Positions 1-8,479 of a stretch of 64,000 nt of DNA are shown in pieces. The stretch's first letter is position 1. Each line of letters opens with the position of its first letter. Location: contig NZ_BAAAXV010000002.1 of the NCBI RefSeq assembly GCF_039535785.1, positions 310,001 to 374,000 of the forward strand. Direction: 5' to 3'. Origin of the DNA: Nonomuraea helvata. GTDB taxonomy: Bacteria > Actinomycetota > Actinomycetes > Streptosporangiales > Streptosporangiaceae. The notes under the pieces are model-generated. The model was not told where the DNA came from. It was given only the letters and a program-made list of their open reading frames with translations, and ran no database searches. The position numbers and the translations under genes are program-made.

Positions 1-421
1 CGAGCCCGGCCAGCTTCGAGGTGTCGCCCGACTTCACCAGGTCGGTGATGTCGGTGAGCTGGCCACGGCTGGAGTAACGCGAGTAGTCCGTGACGTTCTT
101 CATCGTGATCACGTCGGTCGAGTCACCGCCGGCGAGCATGGTGGTGACCTTGTCGGCGTAGTCGTCGGCGAGGATGTCCACCGGCTGGATCTTGACGCCG
201 GGGTTCGCCGCCTGGAAGGCGTCGAACAGCGCCTTGAACTCGGGGGTCTTGGCCATGTTCCAGACGGCGACGGTCAGCGTGCTGCCTCCGTCCCCGCTGC
301 CGCCCGCCTGGCCGCCGGAGCCGCAGGCGGTGGCCGCGAGGGTGAGCGCGGCCGCGACGGCGATGCTCCTGATCAGATGACGGCGCTCTCGGGCTCTTCC
401 CGACGCGTGCGAAAGGATCAT
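1..421 (-). CDS. Sugar ABC transporter substrate-binding lipoprotein, N-terminal part (cut by window start)
   Basis: The first 140 codons of an extracellular solute-binding protein (MalE/family-1 type) read leftwards off the window. It starts MILSHASGRARERRHLIRSI, then has a hydrophobic stretch ending in the lipobox-like ALTLAATAC (cysteine near residue 37) and a Gly/Ser linker. The mature part opens with LTVAVWNMAKTPEFKALFDAFQ, which is the usual first strand and helix of sugar-binding proteins. A GGAGACC-type ribosome site lies 8-10 nt before the ATG at 421. It follows the hydroxyacid dehydrogenase at 459-1472 on the same strand with a gap of about 40 nt, so it probably belongs to the same operon. 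The permeases would lie outside the window. Substrate unknown. Confidence 0.9.
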   Translation of the reverse strand, partial: MILSHASGRARERRHLIRSIAVAAALTLAATACGSGGQAGGSGDGGSTLTVAVWNMAKTPEFKALFDAFQAANPGVKIQPVDILADDYADKVTTMLAGGDSTDVITMKNVTDYSRYSSRGQLTDITDLVKSGDTSKLAGL

Positions 422-458
422 TGATCCGGTCTCCTTTCCATTGAGCCGGTCTCAGGGC

Positions 459-1472
459 TCAGGCGCTTACCAAGAAGTCGGCGGCGGTCACGGCCGCGCG
501 GGGCGGCTCGCCCGACAGGTAGCGTTCGAGCTCGTCGAGCGCGCTCTCACTCATCCGCCGGGTCTCCGATCCCAGAGAGCCGGCGACGTGGGGGGTGATC
601 ATGACGTTGGGCAGGTCGTACAGGGGCGAGGTGGCCGGCAGCGGCTCCGGCTCGGTGACGTCGAGGATCGCGTCGAGCCGTCCCATGGCGCACTCGCGTT
701 CCAGGGCGGCGGTGTCCAGCACGGCACCGCGCGCGGTGTTGATGACGGTCGCCCCGTCCCGCAGCAGGGCGAGTTCCCGTGCCCCGATGAGGTGACGGGT
801 GGACGGCAGCGCCGGGACGTGCAGCGTGAGGATGTCGCAGCGCCGCAGCAGCTCGTCCAGCCCGACCAGGCGGCCGCCCGCCGCGCTCACCTCGGCCGGA
901 TCGGCGTAGGGGTCGGCGATCAGGACGTCCGCCTCCAGGCTGCGCAGCCGTTCGACGACCCGGCGCCCCGTGCGGGAGAAGCCGACGACGCCGATCGTGC
1001 GTCCGCGGTTCGTCAGCTCCCCGCGGTGTGCCAGGTAGGACCAGTCGTCGCGGTGGCGGCGCGCGTCCTGGGCGAGGAACGGCGCCTTCTTGCCCGCGAA
1101 GATGATCGCGGCGAGGGTGAACTCGGCCACCGGGATCGCGTTCTCGTCGGCGGCGTTGGTGACGAGGATGTCCCGGCGCCAGACCTCGTCGGTGACGAAC
1201 GTGCGCACCGTGCCGGCGCAGTGGAAGATCGCCCGCAGCCGAGGCGCGTCGGCGAGCCGCTCGGCCGTCAGCGGGGGGCAGCCCCACGAGGTCACCAGCA
1301 CCTCCACCTCGCGCAGCCGCCGCCGCACGTGCGCCGCGTCCAGGTCGCCGGTCACGACGGGGTCGGCGAGCTCGACGAGATCCTGCAACCGGCGCAGCTG
1401 CGGTTCCTGGAACTGCACGGCGAACTTCGAGGGATCCATGACCAGCAGGGCCTGCGGTCGTACGTCTCTCAC
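459..1472 (-). CDS. D-isomer-specific 2-hydroxyacid dehydrogenase
   Basis: This 337-residue cytosolic NAD(P)-dependent oxidoreductase should interconvert a 2-hydroxyacid and a 2-oxoacid. The Rossmann loop is seen in IGVVGFSRTGRRVVERL (about residue 160), followed by the signature LHVPALPSTRHLIGARELAL and the NTARGAVLD segment that holds the conserved arginine. ITPHVAG near the C terminus holds the catalytic histidine. The start is GTG at 1472, with AAAGGA 8 nt upstream. It is divergent from the DUF2264 gene at 1676, and the region between holds a LacI-like palindrome and GATC direct repeats. Length and motifs are typical of the actinobacterial members found in sugar loci. The substrate is not readable from sequence. 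Confidence 0.9.
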   Translation of the reverse strand: MRDVRPQALLVMDPSKFAVQFQEPQLRRLQDLVELADPVVTGDLDAAHVRRRLREVEVLVTSWGCPPLTAERLADAPRLRAIFHCAGTVRTFVTDEVWRRDILVTNAADENAIPVAEFTLAAIIFAGKKAPFLAQDARRHRDDWSYLAHRGELTNRGRTIGVVGFSRTGRRVVERLRSLEADVLIADPYADPAEVSAAGGRLVGLDELLRRCDILTLHVPALPSTRHLIGARELALLRDGATVINTARGAVLDTAALERECAMGRLDAILDVTEPEPLPATSPLYDLPNVMITPHVAGSLGSETRRMSESALDELERYLSGEPPRAAVTAADFLVSA

Positions 1473-1487
1473 CTGGGTCCTTTCGGC

Positions 1488-1501
1488 GGCAAGCGCTTAC
1501 C
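1488..1501 (-). promoter_or_regulatory. Candidate LacI-type operator
   Basis: GGCAAGCGCTTACC holds a perfect AAGCGCTT palindrome with the central CG typical of LacI/GalR operators. It lies 16 nt upstream of the GTG of the hydroxyacid dehydrogenase, where a repressor could block transcription. The binding protein is unknown. The hybrid regulator at 3679 is a candidate only through its LacI-type sensor domain. Confidence 0.4.
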
Positions 1502-1510
1502 AGTGCCGCC

Positions 1511-1590
1511 GATCATGTCTGATCATTCCAATCACGTCAATACTCTGTTACCGCTAGATGATCACGTAATCTGATCGATATTGATCGATA
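1511..1590. promoter_or_regulatory. GATC direct repeats with 10-bp period, candidate DeoR-type operator
   Basis: Two pairs of repeats with exactly 10-bp spacing are visible: GATCATGTCTGATCAT (1511-1526) and TGATCGATATTGATCGATA (1572-1590). A further TGATCA lies at 1559-1564. They are in the divergent region between the dehydrogenase and the DUF2264 gene. DeoR-family proteins commonly bind short direct repeats spaced by one helical turn, and the local regulator has a DeoR-type HTH. A matching pair lies before the heparinase operon at 6783-6800. Confidence 0.55.
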
Positions 1591-1675
1591 ATGTACGGTG
1601 GTCGCCAAGCGCCCTTGACGTGGGAGGAAGCGTTCGCGTTGACTCCGGGGCACACATTTCCGATCAGGAGGGCTG

Positions 1676-3628
1676 ATGCGCTCGCTCAGGGAGTTCGACG
1701 ACCTGCGGTTGTCTCCGTACACGGGATGGACGCGGGACCACTGGGCCGCCCTCGCCGATCACCTGCTGCTGTCGGCGCGGCGTTACGCCTCGGAAACGCA
1801 CGCGCGCATCTCGTTCCCCGGCCCGCCGGGCGGGTACGGGCCCGACGTCGACGGGCTGGAGGGCTTCGCGCGCACGTTCCTGGCCGCCGGATTCAGGGTG
1901 GCGGGCGAGGGCGGGCGCGATCCGCTGGGACTGATGGAGTGGTACGCCGAGGGGCTCGCCGCCGGGACAGACCCCCGCTCGCCGGAGCGCTGGGTACGGC
2001 TGGACGAGCACGGCCAGGCCAAGGTCGAGGCCGCGTCCATCGCCCTGGTGCTCCACCTGACGAGGCCGTGGCTGTGGGACCGGCTCGACGCCGGTGTGCG
2101 GGAGCGGGTCGTCGACTATCTCGCGCCCGCGGTCGGCTCCGACTATCCGCCGATCAACTGGATCTGGTTCCAGATCGTCGTCGAGCAGTTCCTCGCCTCG
2201 GTCGACGGCCCCTACGAGCGCAAGGACATCGAGGACGGGCTCAGGCTCCTCGACGGCTTCGCCCGCCAGAACGGCTGGTACGCCGACGGCGCGGAGCGCT
2301 CCTATGACCACTACTCGGGGTGGGCGTTGCAGTTCTACCCGCTGATGTGGAGCGAGATGGCCGCGGGCGACCCGGCGGCGGACTCACGGCGGCCGGTGTA
2401 CCTGGAGCGACTCGAACGCTACCTGAACGACGCGGTGCACCTCGTCGCCGCCGATGGGTCGCCCCTGATCCAGGGGCGCAGCCTCACCTACCGGTTCGCC
2501 GCCGCCACGCAGTTCTGGGTGGGCGCGCGCTCGGGCACGGCGACACCGGGCCCGGGGCTCCTGCGCCGCGCCGCCTCGGGAATCGTCCGCCATTTCACCG
2601 AGCACGGGGCTCCGGACGAGGACGGCGTCCTGACGCTCGGGTGGCACGGGGCCTGGCGGCCGATCGCTCAGTCGTATTCGGGGCCCGGCTCGCCGTACTG
2701 GGCGGCCAAGGGCTTCTTCGGGCTCTCCCTGCCTGCCGACCACCCGGTGTGGACGGCCGTCGAGGAGCCGCTGCCGGTCGAGACGGGCGACTTCCATCTC
2801 ACGGTGCCCGCGCCGGGCTGGCTGGTCAGCGGCACCCGCGCCGACGGCGTCGTGCGCGTGGTCAACCACGGCACCGACCATTCCACTCCAGGGACGAACC
2901 GTACCGACTCACCGCTGTACGCGCGGCTGGGATACTCGACCGCGACCTCTCCCGTGCTGGCCGGGGAGCACGCAGCCGAGCCGCTGGACCAGTCGGTGAC
3001 GATCCTCGACGCGGACGGACGGCCGAGCCACCGGACAGGGTTCGAGACGTTGCGGCTCGACCGCCTTCCGTCCGGGACGCTGGTGGGGGCCTCGCGCTGG
3101 CAGGCCCACTGGGTGGACGTCGAGACGGATGGCCAGGACCACGGTTACGGCCTGCCGGGGACGGTGCGTCTGGGGCCGTGGATCGAGGTGGTCTCGGTCG
3201 TTCGGGGCGCCTGGGAGCTGCGCTTGGTGCGGCTGCCGAGCTCGCCAGGTGGTGATGCCGGATCGCGCCCCGCCCCCGGCGCGCTGCGCATCGGCGGCTG
3301 GCCTGTGTCGGCCGCGGAACCCGCCCGCGGCGAGGATCCGAGCATCTCGAACGGCACCGCGTACTCGAGCGTCGTCGCCGGAGCGGGGCTGAACCTGTCC
3401 GGCGTGACCTCCGCCGCGGACTCCTCGCCGCTGGGCCCGTGGACGCTCGTCCCGTGGTGCGCGACCAGCGCGCCCGCCCAGCCGGACACCTGGTACGAGG
3501 TGGCGGTTCACCTCGGCGGGCAGGAACCGGGCAGCCCGCCCTCCGTCTCCTGGCACGGCGCGGCGGCCGCCCGCGTGACCTGGCCGGACGGGACGGAGGA
3601 CGACCTCGGCGCGATCAGCCGGGCCTGA
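1676..3628 (+). CDS. DUF2264 domain-containing protein, probable polysaccharide-degradation (alpha/alpha) barrel protein
   Basis: A 650-residue protein with no signal peptide, so probably cytosolic. The N-terminal about 370 residues match the DUF2264 pattern: W-x(3)-ADHLL, the GPDVDGLEGFARTFL segment, NWIWFQI, and WYADGAERSYDHYSGWALQFYPLMW near residue 200. The last 280 residues look like the beta-sandwich tail of the same family. DUF2264 proteins are related to (alpha/alpha)6-barrel sugar hydrolases and lyases and occur beside heparinase II/III-like genes, as here. Start ATG at 1676 with GGAGGG 5 nt upstream. It is convergent with the regulator at 3679. No enzymatic activity can be assigned. 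Confidence 0.85.
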   Translation: MRSLREFDDLRLSPYTGWTRDHWAALADHLLLSARRYASETHARISFPGPPGGYGPDVDGLEGFARTFLAAGFRVAGEGGRDPLGLMEWYAEGLAAGTDPRSPERWVRLDEHGQAKVEAASIALVLHLTRPWLWDRLDAGVRERVVDYLAPAVGSDYPPINWIWFQIVVEQFLASVDGPYERKDIEDGLRLLDGFARQNGWYADGAERSYDHYSGWALQFYPLMWSEMAAGDPAADSRRPVYLERLERYLNDAVHLVAADGSPLIQGRSLTYRFAAATQFWVGARSGTATPGPGLLRRAASGIVRHFTEHGAPDEDGVLTLGWHGAWRPIAQSYSGPGSPYWAAKGFFGLSLPADHPVWTAVEEPLPVETGDFHLTVPAPGWLVSGTRADGVVRVVNHGTDHSTPGTNRTDSPLYARLGYSTATSPVLAGEHAAEPLDQSVTILDADGRPSHRTGFETLRLDRLPSGTLVGASRWQAHWVDVETDGQDHGYGLPGTVRLGPWIEVVSVVRGAWELRLVRLPSSPGGDAGSRPAPGALRIGGWPVSAAEPARGEDPSISNGTAYSSVVAGAGLNLSGVTSAADSSPLGPWTLVPWCATSAPAQPDTWYEVAVHLGGQEPGSPPSVSWHGAAAARVTWPDGTEDDLGAISRA

Positions 3629-3665
3629 TCACCCCGTCGAGCGTGGTCGGCCGGGCCTGATCAGC

Positions 3666-3730
3666 ACGCCCGGACCGATCAGGCGCGGCTCGACGAGGAC
3701 GCCCGGACGATCAGGCGCGGCTCGATGACG
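3666..3730 (-). repeat. Imperfect 33/32-bp tandem duplication at the regulator's 3' end
   Basis: Copies at 3666-3698 and 3699-3730 share the core GATCAGGCGCGGCTCGA and differ by a few substitutions and one inserted base. On the coding (minus) strand the first copy encodes the usual LacI-type ending EPRLIVRAS. The second copy is read in another frame and supplies the last codons and the TGA stop. A short duplication therefore appears to have set the present C terminus. Confidence 0.7.
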
Positions 3731-4830
3731 ACGCGGTGGGCGGGGCGCTGCGGATCCTCGTCCGCCAGACGCGCCGCGAGCAGGGCGAAGGCCGCCTGCC
3801 CGATGGCCGTCTTGGGCGGGCGGACCGCGGTCAGCGGCGGGTCACACAGCTCGGCCACCTCGTCGTCGTAGGCCACCACGGCGAGGTCGCGGGGCACCCG
3901 GAGGCCGCGTTCCTGGCAGCGTTCGACCAGACTGATCGCCTCCGGGTCGGAGTGGACGAGCAGCGCCGTCGTCCCCGAGGCGAGACACTCGTCGAGAACG
4001 CGATCGAGCGTGGCCGGCCAGTCGGGATGGAGCTGGTCGACCGTGCTCATGTCCGGGGTGCCGTCGAGCCGGAGGGCGAGCTCCTCGCACGCCTGCCGCC
4101 AGCCGCGCCGCACGTGCGGGGCCGTCGGGCTCTGCTGGGTGGTGATCAGCCCGACGCGCTGGTGGCCGAGCGCGACGAGATGCCGCACGGCCATGGCCGC
4201 TCCGAAGGCGTGGTCGCTGACCACCGACTCCATCGCCTCGTGGTAGGGGCCCACGGTGGCCGCCCGCTCGATGAGAACCACGGGCACGTCGGCGTCCTGC
4301 AGCCAGCGCACCAGCGCCTCTCCCTCCTCGCCCGTGGTGGTCGGCGTGACCAGCAGCCCGTCCACTCCCGCGGTCTCGAGCATCCGGGAGAGCTGGCGGC
4401 GCTCGTCGGCGGCCTGGTAGCCGCCGCCGCGCAGCACGATGCGCGCGCCGTACTCCGCCGCGGCCTCACGGACGCCCTTGATCACGTCGGGGTAGTAGTA
4501 GGTCAGCGACGGGACGACCATCCCGATCGTGACCTGCCGTTCCTCCGCGGACGCCGGCTGGGGCGGCGGCTCCTCCCCTGCCCGCGCCTCCGTCTCGACG
4601 CCGGTGAGGGTCGGGGCGAGCGGCCGGCCGTGCAGCGCGGCGCCACCGCGGACCCGGCGGATGACGCCCTGGGAGGACAGCAACGCGATGTCGCGGCGGA
4701 TGGTGATGGCCGAGACGTCCAGCTCGGCCGCCAGCTCGTGGACGCGGACGACGCCGCGGCGGCGGAGCAGCTCCACCATCTGGGCGCGGCGCTCGTCCGG
4801 CAGCTGGCCCGGCGAGTCTGGCACCGTCAT
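3679..4830 (-). CDS. DeoR-HTH/LacI-sensor hybrid transcriptional regulator
   Basis: A 383-residue DNA-binding regulator. Residues about 10-65 form a DeoR-type winged helix (RRAQMVELLRRRGVVRVHE, LDVSAITIRRDIALL, then the wing RVRGGAAL). From residue 100 it is a LacI/GalR-type periplasmic-binding fold (TIGMVVPSLTYYYPDVIKG, GLLVTPTTTGEEGEA, GHQRVGLITTQ, LAVVAYDDEVAELCDPPLTAVRPP). Start chosen at ATG 4830, which overlaps the heparinase stop as ATGA, indicating translational coupling. A longer frame to 4914 would run deep into the upstream gene. It probably senses a sugar derived from the heparinase/DUF2264 pathway and binds the GATC repeats, including those before its own operon. Confidence 0.88.
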   Translation of the reverse strand: MTVPDSPGQLPDERRAQMVELLRRRGVVRVHELAAELDVSAITIRRDIALLSSQGVIRRVRGGAALHGRPLAPTLTGVETEARAGEEPPPQPASAEERQVTIGMVVPSLTYYYPDVIKGVREAAAEYGARIVLRGGGYQAADERRQLSRMLETAGVDGLLVTPTTTGEEGEALVRWLQDADVPVVLIERAATVGPYHEAMESVVSDHAFGAAMAVRHLVALGHQRVGLITTQQSPTAPHVRRGWRQACEELALRLDGTPDMSTVDQLHPDWPATLDRVLDECLASGTTALLVHSDPEAISLVERCQERGLRVPRDLAVVAYDDEVAELCDPPLTAVRPPKTAIGQAAFALLAARLADEDPQRPAHRVVIEPRLIVRASSSSRA

Positions 4831-6755
4831 TTCCCCACCTCCACCCGCACTTCGAACGCTCCGCGCGCCGTGCCGGGCAGCCGCAGCTCCAGCCGGGTCA
4901 GGCGCTCGCCCCACACCTCCGTCAGCATGGGATCATCCAGACTACGGACGGTCAGCGCGGCTGTCGCGCCGCCAGGATCCCAGCTGACGACCGCGGCCCG
5001 TGCACCGGCCGGCGGCCGGACCACGACCCGCCCGGGAGCCGGCTGCTCGACCTGCCCGGCCAGCACGAAGTGCAGGACACTCGCACCGCCGTCGCCGGTG
5101 AAGCTCCAGGCGTCCTCGATCGTCACGCGTGCCCCGGCCCGGTCGAGGGCGGCCGTGCGCCACCACCGTTCCAGCTCGGGCACCGGGTACGCGGCCGCCA
5201 GATCCAGCCGCACCTCGAAACGGTCGGGCCCGTCCACCGCCTCGACGTGCCTGGCCGCGTACCGCTCGCCCGGCTCCTGCGGCGTGCCGCGCACCTCGGG
5301 AACGTTGTGCCAGCCGCTCTGCATCGTCCAGATCGAGTAGCGCTCGGGACCGAAGGTCTGCGCCGTGTACGTCGGCCTGCCCGGGTCGGCGAGCACGGGC
5401 ACACCGTCCAGCGCGACGACGACGGAGCCCACGTCGTTGTGGTTGTGGTGCTCCCCGTTGTGCCCGCCCTTGACCGCGAGCGTGAGTCCGTGCGCCGTCC
5501 CACCGGTCGTCCTGGCGAGGCCGATCTGTGTCCCCGGCAGCCAGACCCCGGCGACCAGGGGCGGAGCGGTGTCCTGCCCTCCGGCGTCGATGAGCTGCCG
5601 CAGCGCCCGCCCGAGCTCTTCTGGAACGGTGGCCGGGCGCTGGGAGGCCGCATGCCGTGCCGCGTCGTGCTCACCGAGCCTCCTGGCCCACCGGTACGGC
5701 ACATGCCACGGCAGGTCACCGGGAGGGCGGGCCCGCGAGTCGGCGAGGTTGAGGTACCAGGGCCCGCCCAGATGCATGCGGTGCGGGAAACGGACCGTCT
5801 CGCGCACCACCGGGACCACCGCGGCGTCCAGTGCCCCCGAGGTCGCGTGCTCCAGGACGTCGAGCGCCTCGAGCGCGCGGCACGCCCCGTTCCACCAGTA
5901 CTCGTAGCCCTCGTCGACGGAACCGTCGTCCGGCAGCGCCGCGAGATAGCGATCGATGCCCGCCACCGCCAGGGAGACCTGGAGAGCCCGCAGGTCGCCC
6001 GGCTCCGTAAGGCGCAGCGCGGCGACGAGCACGTTGCCGCAGATCCACGGGCACCAGTTGTGCACGTCCCCGTCGAGGCCCAGCCAATGCCAGTCGTCTC
6101 GCTGGACGAACGGGTCGAGCACCCGCACGCGCGTCTCCTGGCGCACGCGTTCCCGCAGTCCGGGGAAGCGCCTGTCCAGCCGCGCGCCCAGAACGTGATC
6201 CGCCCAGGCCAGCTGTGCGGCCACGTCGGCGGCGCCCAGGTCGAGGCAGGGAGAGGTCACGTCGGGCAGCACCGTCCCACGGGGCCGGCAGGTCTCCTCG
6301 TGCGCGGGCCAGCACCACGAGCTCTGCTCGCACAGCAGGACGATGCCGTCGGCGGCCTCGTCCAGCCACGTGTCCTGCGACGCGCCCTGCCACCCGTCCT
6401 GCCACGCACCCTGGCCGCTCACCGCCGCCATGAGCACCGCCCGGGTGAGCCGGGCCTGGCGCTCTCGCACCTGGCTCTCGTACTCCGTGCGGTTCCCGTC
6501 GCGGAAGAACCGCGCGTACCGCGACGCCGACGGTCGCGGCCACGGCGTGTCCCGCTCCGCCTCCGCCTGCTCGCGGACGGCGGCGAGGCGAGCGGCGGCG
6601 CCCTCCCAGACGTCCGCCCCGGCGACGGGCACCGGCAGCGCCGAGTCGGGCGACACCAACAGGCCGGCCAGGCCTGCCGGTGACGCCGCGGCGCCCCAGG
6701 CGGTGAGCAGCGGCCCTGCCGTTCTGACCGCCGGGCCGGTAGCTGTGTTCGTCAT
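4827..6755 (-). CDS. Heparinase II/III-like family protein
   Basis: A 642-residue protein of the polysaccharide-lyase superfamily: an N-terminal (alpha/alpha) toroid, then a beta-sandwich domain. The key segment is GGHNGEHHNHNDVGSVVVAL (about residue 400), with the clustered His/Asn/Asp of the family, followed by FGPERYSIWTMQSGWHN with the candidate catalytic tyrosine. The C-terminal part is beta-rich. No signal peptide is seen, so it may act on imported unsaturated oligosaccharides. Start ATG at 6755 has AGGAGG 5 nt upstream. An upstream in-frame start at 6869 lacks a ribosome site and would cover the operator. First gene of the operon with the hybrid regulator. Confidence 0.88.
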   Translation of the reverse strand: MTNTATGPAVRTAGPLLTAWGAAASPAGLAGLLVSPDSALPVPVAGADVWEGAAARLAAVREQAEAERDTPWPRPSASRYARFFRDGNRTEYESQVRERQARLTRAVLMAAVSGQGAWQDGWQGASQDTWLDEAADGIVLLCEQSSWCWPAHEETCRPRGTVLPDVTSPCLDLGAADVAAQLAWADHVLGARLDRRFPGLRERVRQETRVRVLDPFVQRDDWHWLGLDGDVHNWCPWICGNVLVAALRLTEPGDLRALQVSLAVAGIDRYLAALPDDGSVDEGYEYWWNGACRALEALDVLEHATSGALDAAVVPVVRETVRFPHRMHLGGPWYLNLADSRARPPGDLPWHVPYRWARRLGEHDAARHAASQRPATVPEELGRALRQLIDAGGQDTAPPLVAGVWLPGTQIGLARTTGGTAHGLTLAVKGGHNGEHHNHNDVGSVVVALDGVPVLADPGRPTYTAQTFGPERYSIWTMQSGWHNVPEVRGTPQEPGERYAARHVEAVDGPDRFEVRLDLAAAYPVPELERWWRTAALDRAGARVTIEDAWSFTGDGGASVLHFVLAGQVEQPAPGRVVVRPPAGARAAVVSWDPGGATAALTVRSLDDPMLTEVWGERLTRLELRLPGTARGAFEVRVEVGK

Positions 6756-6782
6756 AATCCTCCTCGCTGGACTCATAGTACC

Positions 6783-6800
6783 GATCAAAGGTGATCGAAG
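6783..6800 (-). promoter_or_regulatory. GATC direct repeat (10-bp period) before the heparinase operon
   Basis: GATCAAAGGTGATCGAAG is a pair of GATC-core octamers spaced by 10 bp, 28 nt upstream of the heparinase ATG. A further TGATCGAAG occurs at 6823-6831. The layout copies the pairs at 1511-1526 and 1572-1590, which suggests one regulon under the DeoR-type regulator. Confidence 0.5.
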
Positions 6801-6894
6801 TTGAGTCGATGAGGAGTCTTCGTGATCGAAGCACTGCCACGCCTCAGGAGTTCGCCGTCGAGGGTGCACCGCTCGCGGCGGATTCGTGGTCTAT

Positions 6895-7160
6895 GGATCG
6901 CTCCGTGTCCTGGGAGGTGTGGTGCACCACGGCGCAGAACCGGAGCCCGCGTAATCCACCTCGGCAGACACCAATTTGTTGTTGGCGAGAGACCTGATGG
7001 AGCAGTAGTCGGTCCCGCACGAGATACGGAACCCCGCCCATGCTCCTGTGGGGGAGGTCGCGCGCGCCCTGAGCATGCCGGAGTTGGCGCCCTGGTAGTC
7101 CACCTCGGCGGCGAGCCGTTTCAATGGGACGAGGTCCCTGTCATTCGGCGAGAGGCGATA
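6895..7160 (-). pseudogene. Relic of a fascin-like (beta-trefoil) repeat protein
   Basis: The minus strand encodes two degraded repeat units: LAAEVDYQGANSGMLRARA, TSPTGAWAGFRI, then SIRSLANNKLVSAEVDYAG, after which the pattern collapses. Such units (S-L-x-x-x-x-N-x-x-Y/L-V-x-A-E ... LRAR ... G-x-W-x-x-F) are typical of fascin-like or ricin-like beta-trefoil domains that follow secreted actinobacterial glycosidases. No signal peptide, convincing start or complete trefoil is present. The interval 6756-7179 has no other gene I can support beyond the operator at its left edge. Confidence 0.5.
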
Positions 7161-7179
7161 TGAAGGGCAATCAAGAGAG

Positions 7180-7386
7180 CTAGGCCAGAATATCGAATTC
7201 GCCATCCATTACGCCGCCGATGAACGCCTTCCACTCATCGCGAGTGAACAGCAGCTTGGGCCCATCCGGGTCCTTGCTGTCACGAACAGCGATCATCCCG
7301 GGCAGGTTTATCGCAACCTCCACGCACTGGCCGCCGTTGTCAGAAGAGCGCGATGACTTCCGCCACACGGCGTCACTCAGGTCCAT
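7180..7386 (-). CDS. DUF397 domain-containing small protein
   Basis: A 68-residue protein with the complete DUF397 pattern: LSDAVWRKSSRSSDNGGQCVEVA, then IAVRDSKDPDGPKLLFTRDEWKAFI and a short tail (two pieces quoted separately by a gap at INLPGM). DUF397 proteins are partners of XRE-DUF5753 regulators in the WhiJ/AbaA/BldB-type developmental loci of Streptomyces and relatives, where they are thought to modulate the DNA-binding partner. Its ATG at 7386 overlaps the end of the XRE gene by 10 nt, so the two are co-translated. Regulatory role inferred. Confidence 0.92.
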   Translation of the reverse strand: MDLSDAVWRKSSRSSDNGGQCVEVAINLPGMIAVRDSKDPDGPKLLFTRDEWKAFIGGVMDGEFDILA

Positions 7387-8204
7387 CTGCGCCTCGCTTC
7401 CTCGATTTTCTGGAGGGATATCCGCTCAGGATATGCCCACATCCTGAGCGCCTCATAGCGATGCCAAATCGAGGCCACGGTATCACGCTCCGTAGTGATA
7501 TATGCCTGTGCCGGTGAGTCCGAACTGACAACGTCAGGTTGCCCGTTGGGAAGCTCAGCGATCATAAAGGCACCGGCCAGCCCAGCTACGCATTCCGGAT
7601 CGACGACCTGCAAGAAAACATCGGGCCTCTGAGTCATCTCCAGCAGATGGCCCAGTTGCTCGTACATCACTTCGGCTCCGCCGATCCTACGGTGCAGCAC
7701 ACCCTCATCGACAAGCATCAGCAACAGGGGTGGGTCCGCCCGATCGAGGATGCGTTGCCGCCGCATGCGAGCTTCGACACGTTCGTCTACCTCGTCGGGC
7801 TTGATCCGCGGCCCGTGGCTGAAGATATGGCGGGCGTATGCCTCGGTCTGGAGAAGGCCGGGGACGAGCAGAGGGTCCCATGATCGCAGGACAAGCAGGG
7901 TGGGCTCGATCTCCTCAGTCCAGTTCCTGAACCAGGGCGGGTTGCCCGGCTGACTGACTATGCGTTCGTGGAGCTGGGCGAAGGAGACGCCGCCGGACGT
8001 GCCGAAGAGCAGGTCCAGCCGCTCGGCGTCCGACCGGGACGGCGTACGGGTCGCCTTCTCCAGGCGGCTCACCTGCGTCTGCGTGCAGCCGAGCCGGGCC
8101 GCCACCGCCGCCTGGGACAACTCGGCGGCCTCCCGCAGCCGCCGCATCTCCGCGCCGAAGCGCACGCGAGGAGAGTCCGGGTTGAGAGACGGCACAACGT
8201 CCAT
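7377..8204 (-). CDS. XRE-family HTH regulator with DUF5753 domain (WhiJ-like)
   Basis: A 275-residue regulator. Residues about 15-70 are a classical XRE helix-turn-helix (FGAEMRRLREAAELSQAAVA, then LGCTQTQVSRLEKATRTPS). Residues about 95-270 are the DUF5753 domain (FRNWTEEIEPTLLVLRSWDP, LVPGLLQTEAYAR, RQRILDRADPPLLLMLVDE, and the C-terminal RISLQKIEEARRRW). Start ATG at 8204 with GAGAGG 7 nt upstream. Longer forms to 8219 or 8288 lack such a site. This is the standard partner of DUF397 and is divergent from a six-gene operon beginning at 8480, which it is well placed to control. Confidence 0.92.
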   Translation of the reverse strand: MDVVPSLNPDSPRVRFGAEMRRLREAAELSQAAVAARLGCTQTQVSRLEKATRTPSRSDAERLDLLFGTSGGVSFAQLHERIVSQPGNPPWFRNWTEEIEPTLLVLRSWDPLLVPGLLQTEAYARHIFSHGPRIKPDEVDERVEARMRRQRILDRADPPLLLMLVDEGVLHRRIGGAEVMYEQLGHLLEMTQRPDVFLQVVDPECVAGLAGAFMIAELPNGQPDVVSSDSPAQAYITTERDTVASIWHRYEALRMWAYPERISLQKIEEARRRWT

Positions 8205-8479
8205 GGCATTTCCTCTCATATTAGAGAAAAACGGAAACCTCTGCCGGCCGATAACACCTTTAAACCACACCTGACCAACCGCTGTCATCAGTCATGCTGT
8301 CTTGGCCTGGCCAATTGATTGTTCGCACCGGCATCGAGAAGGCACGCTGAACGCACACCTTCTTCGACGGCAGACACAGAAAACTGCCCACAACATTCCT
8401 CGGCCGGACACGAATAACCCCGTCAGCGCTATTCATCGCTCCGGGCGTACCGCCGGGAAACCAGCCGGAAGGCAGGAGC

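Noticed and set aside
458..470. A second GCGCTTACCA sequence, similar to the operator-like site at 1491
   Set aside because: It lies at the very end of the dehydrogenase coding sequence and lacks the palindromic AAGCGCTT core.
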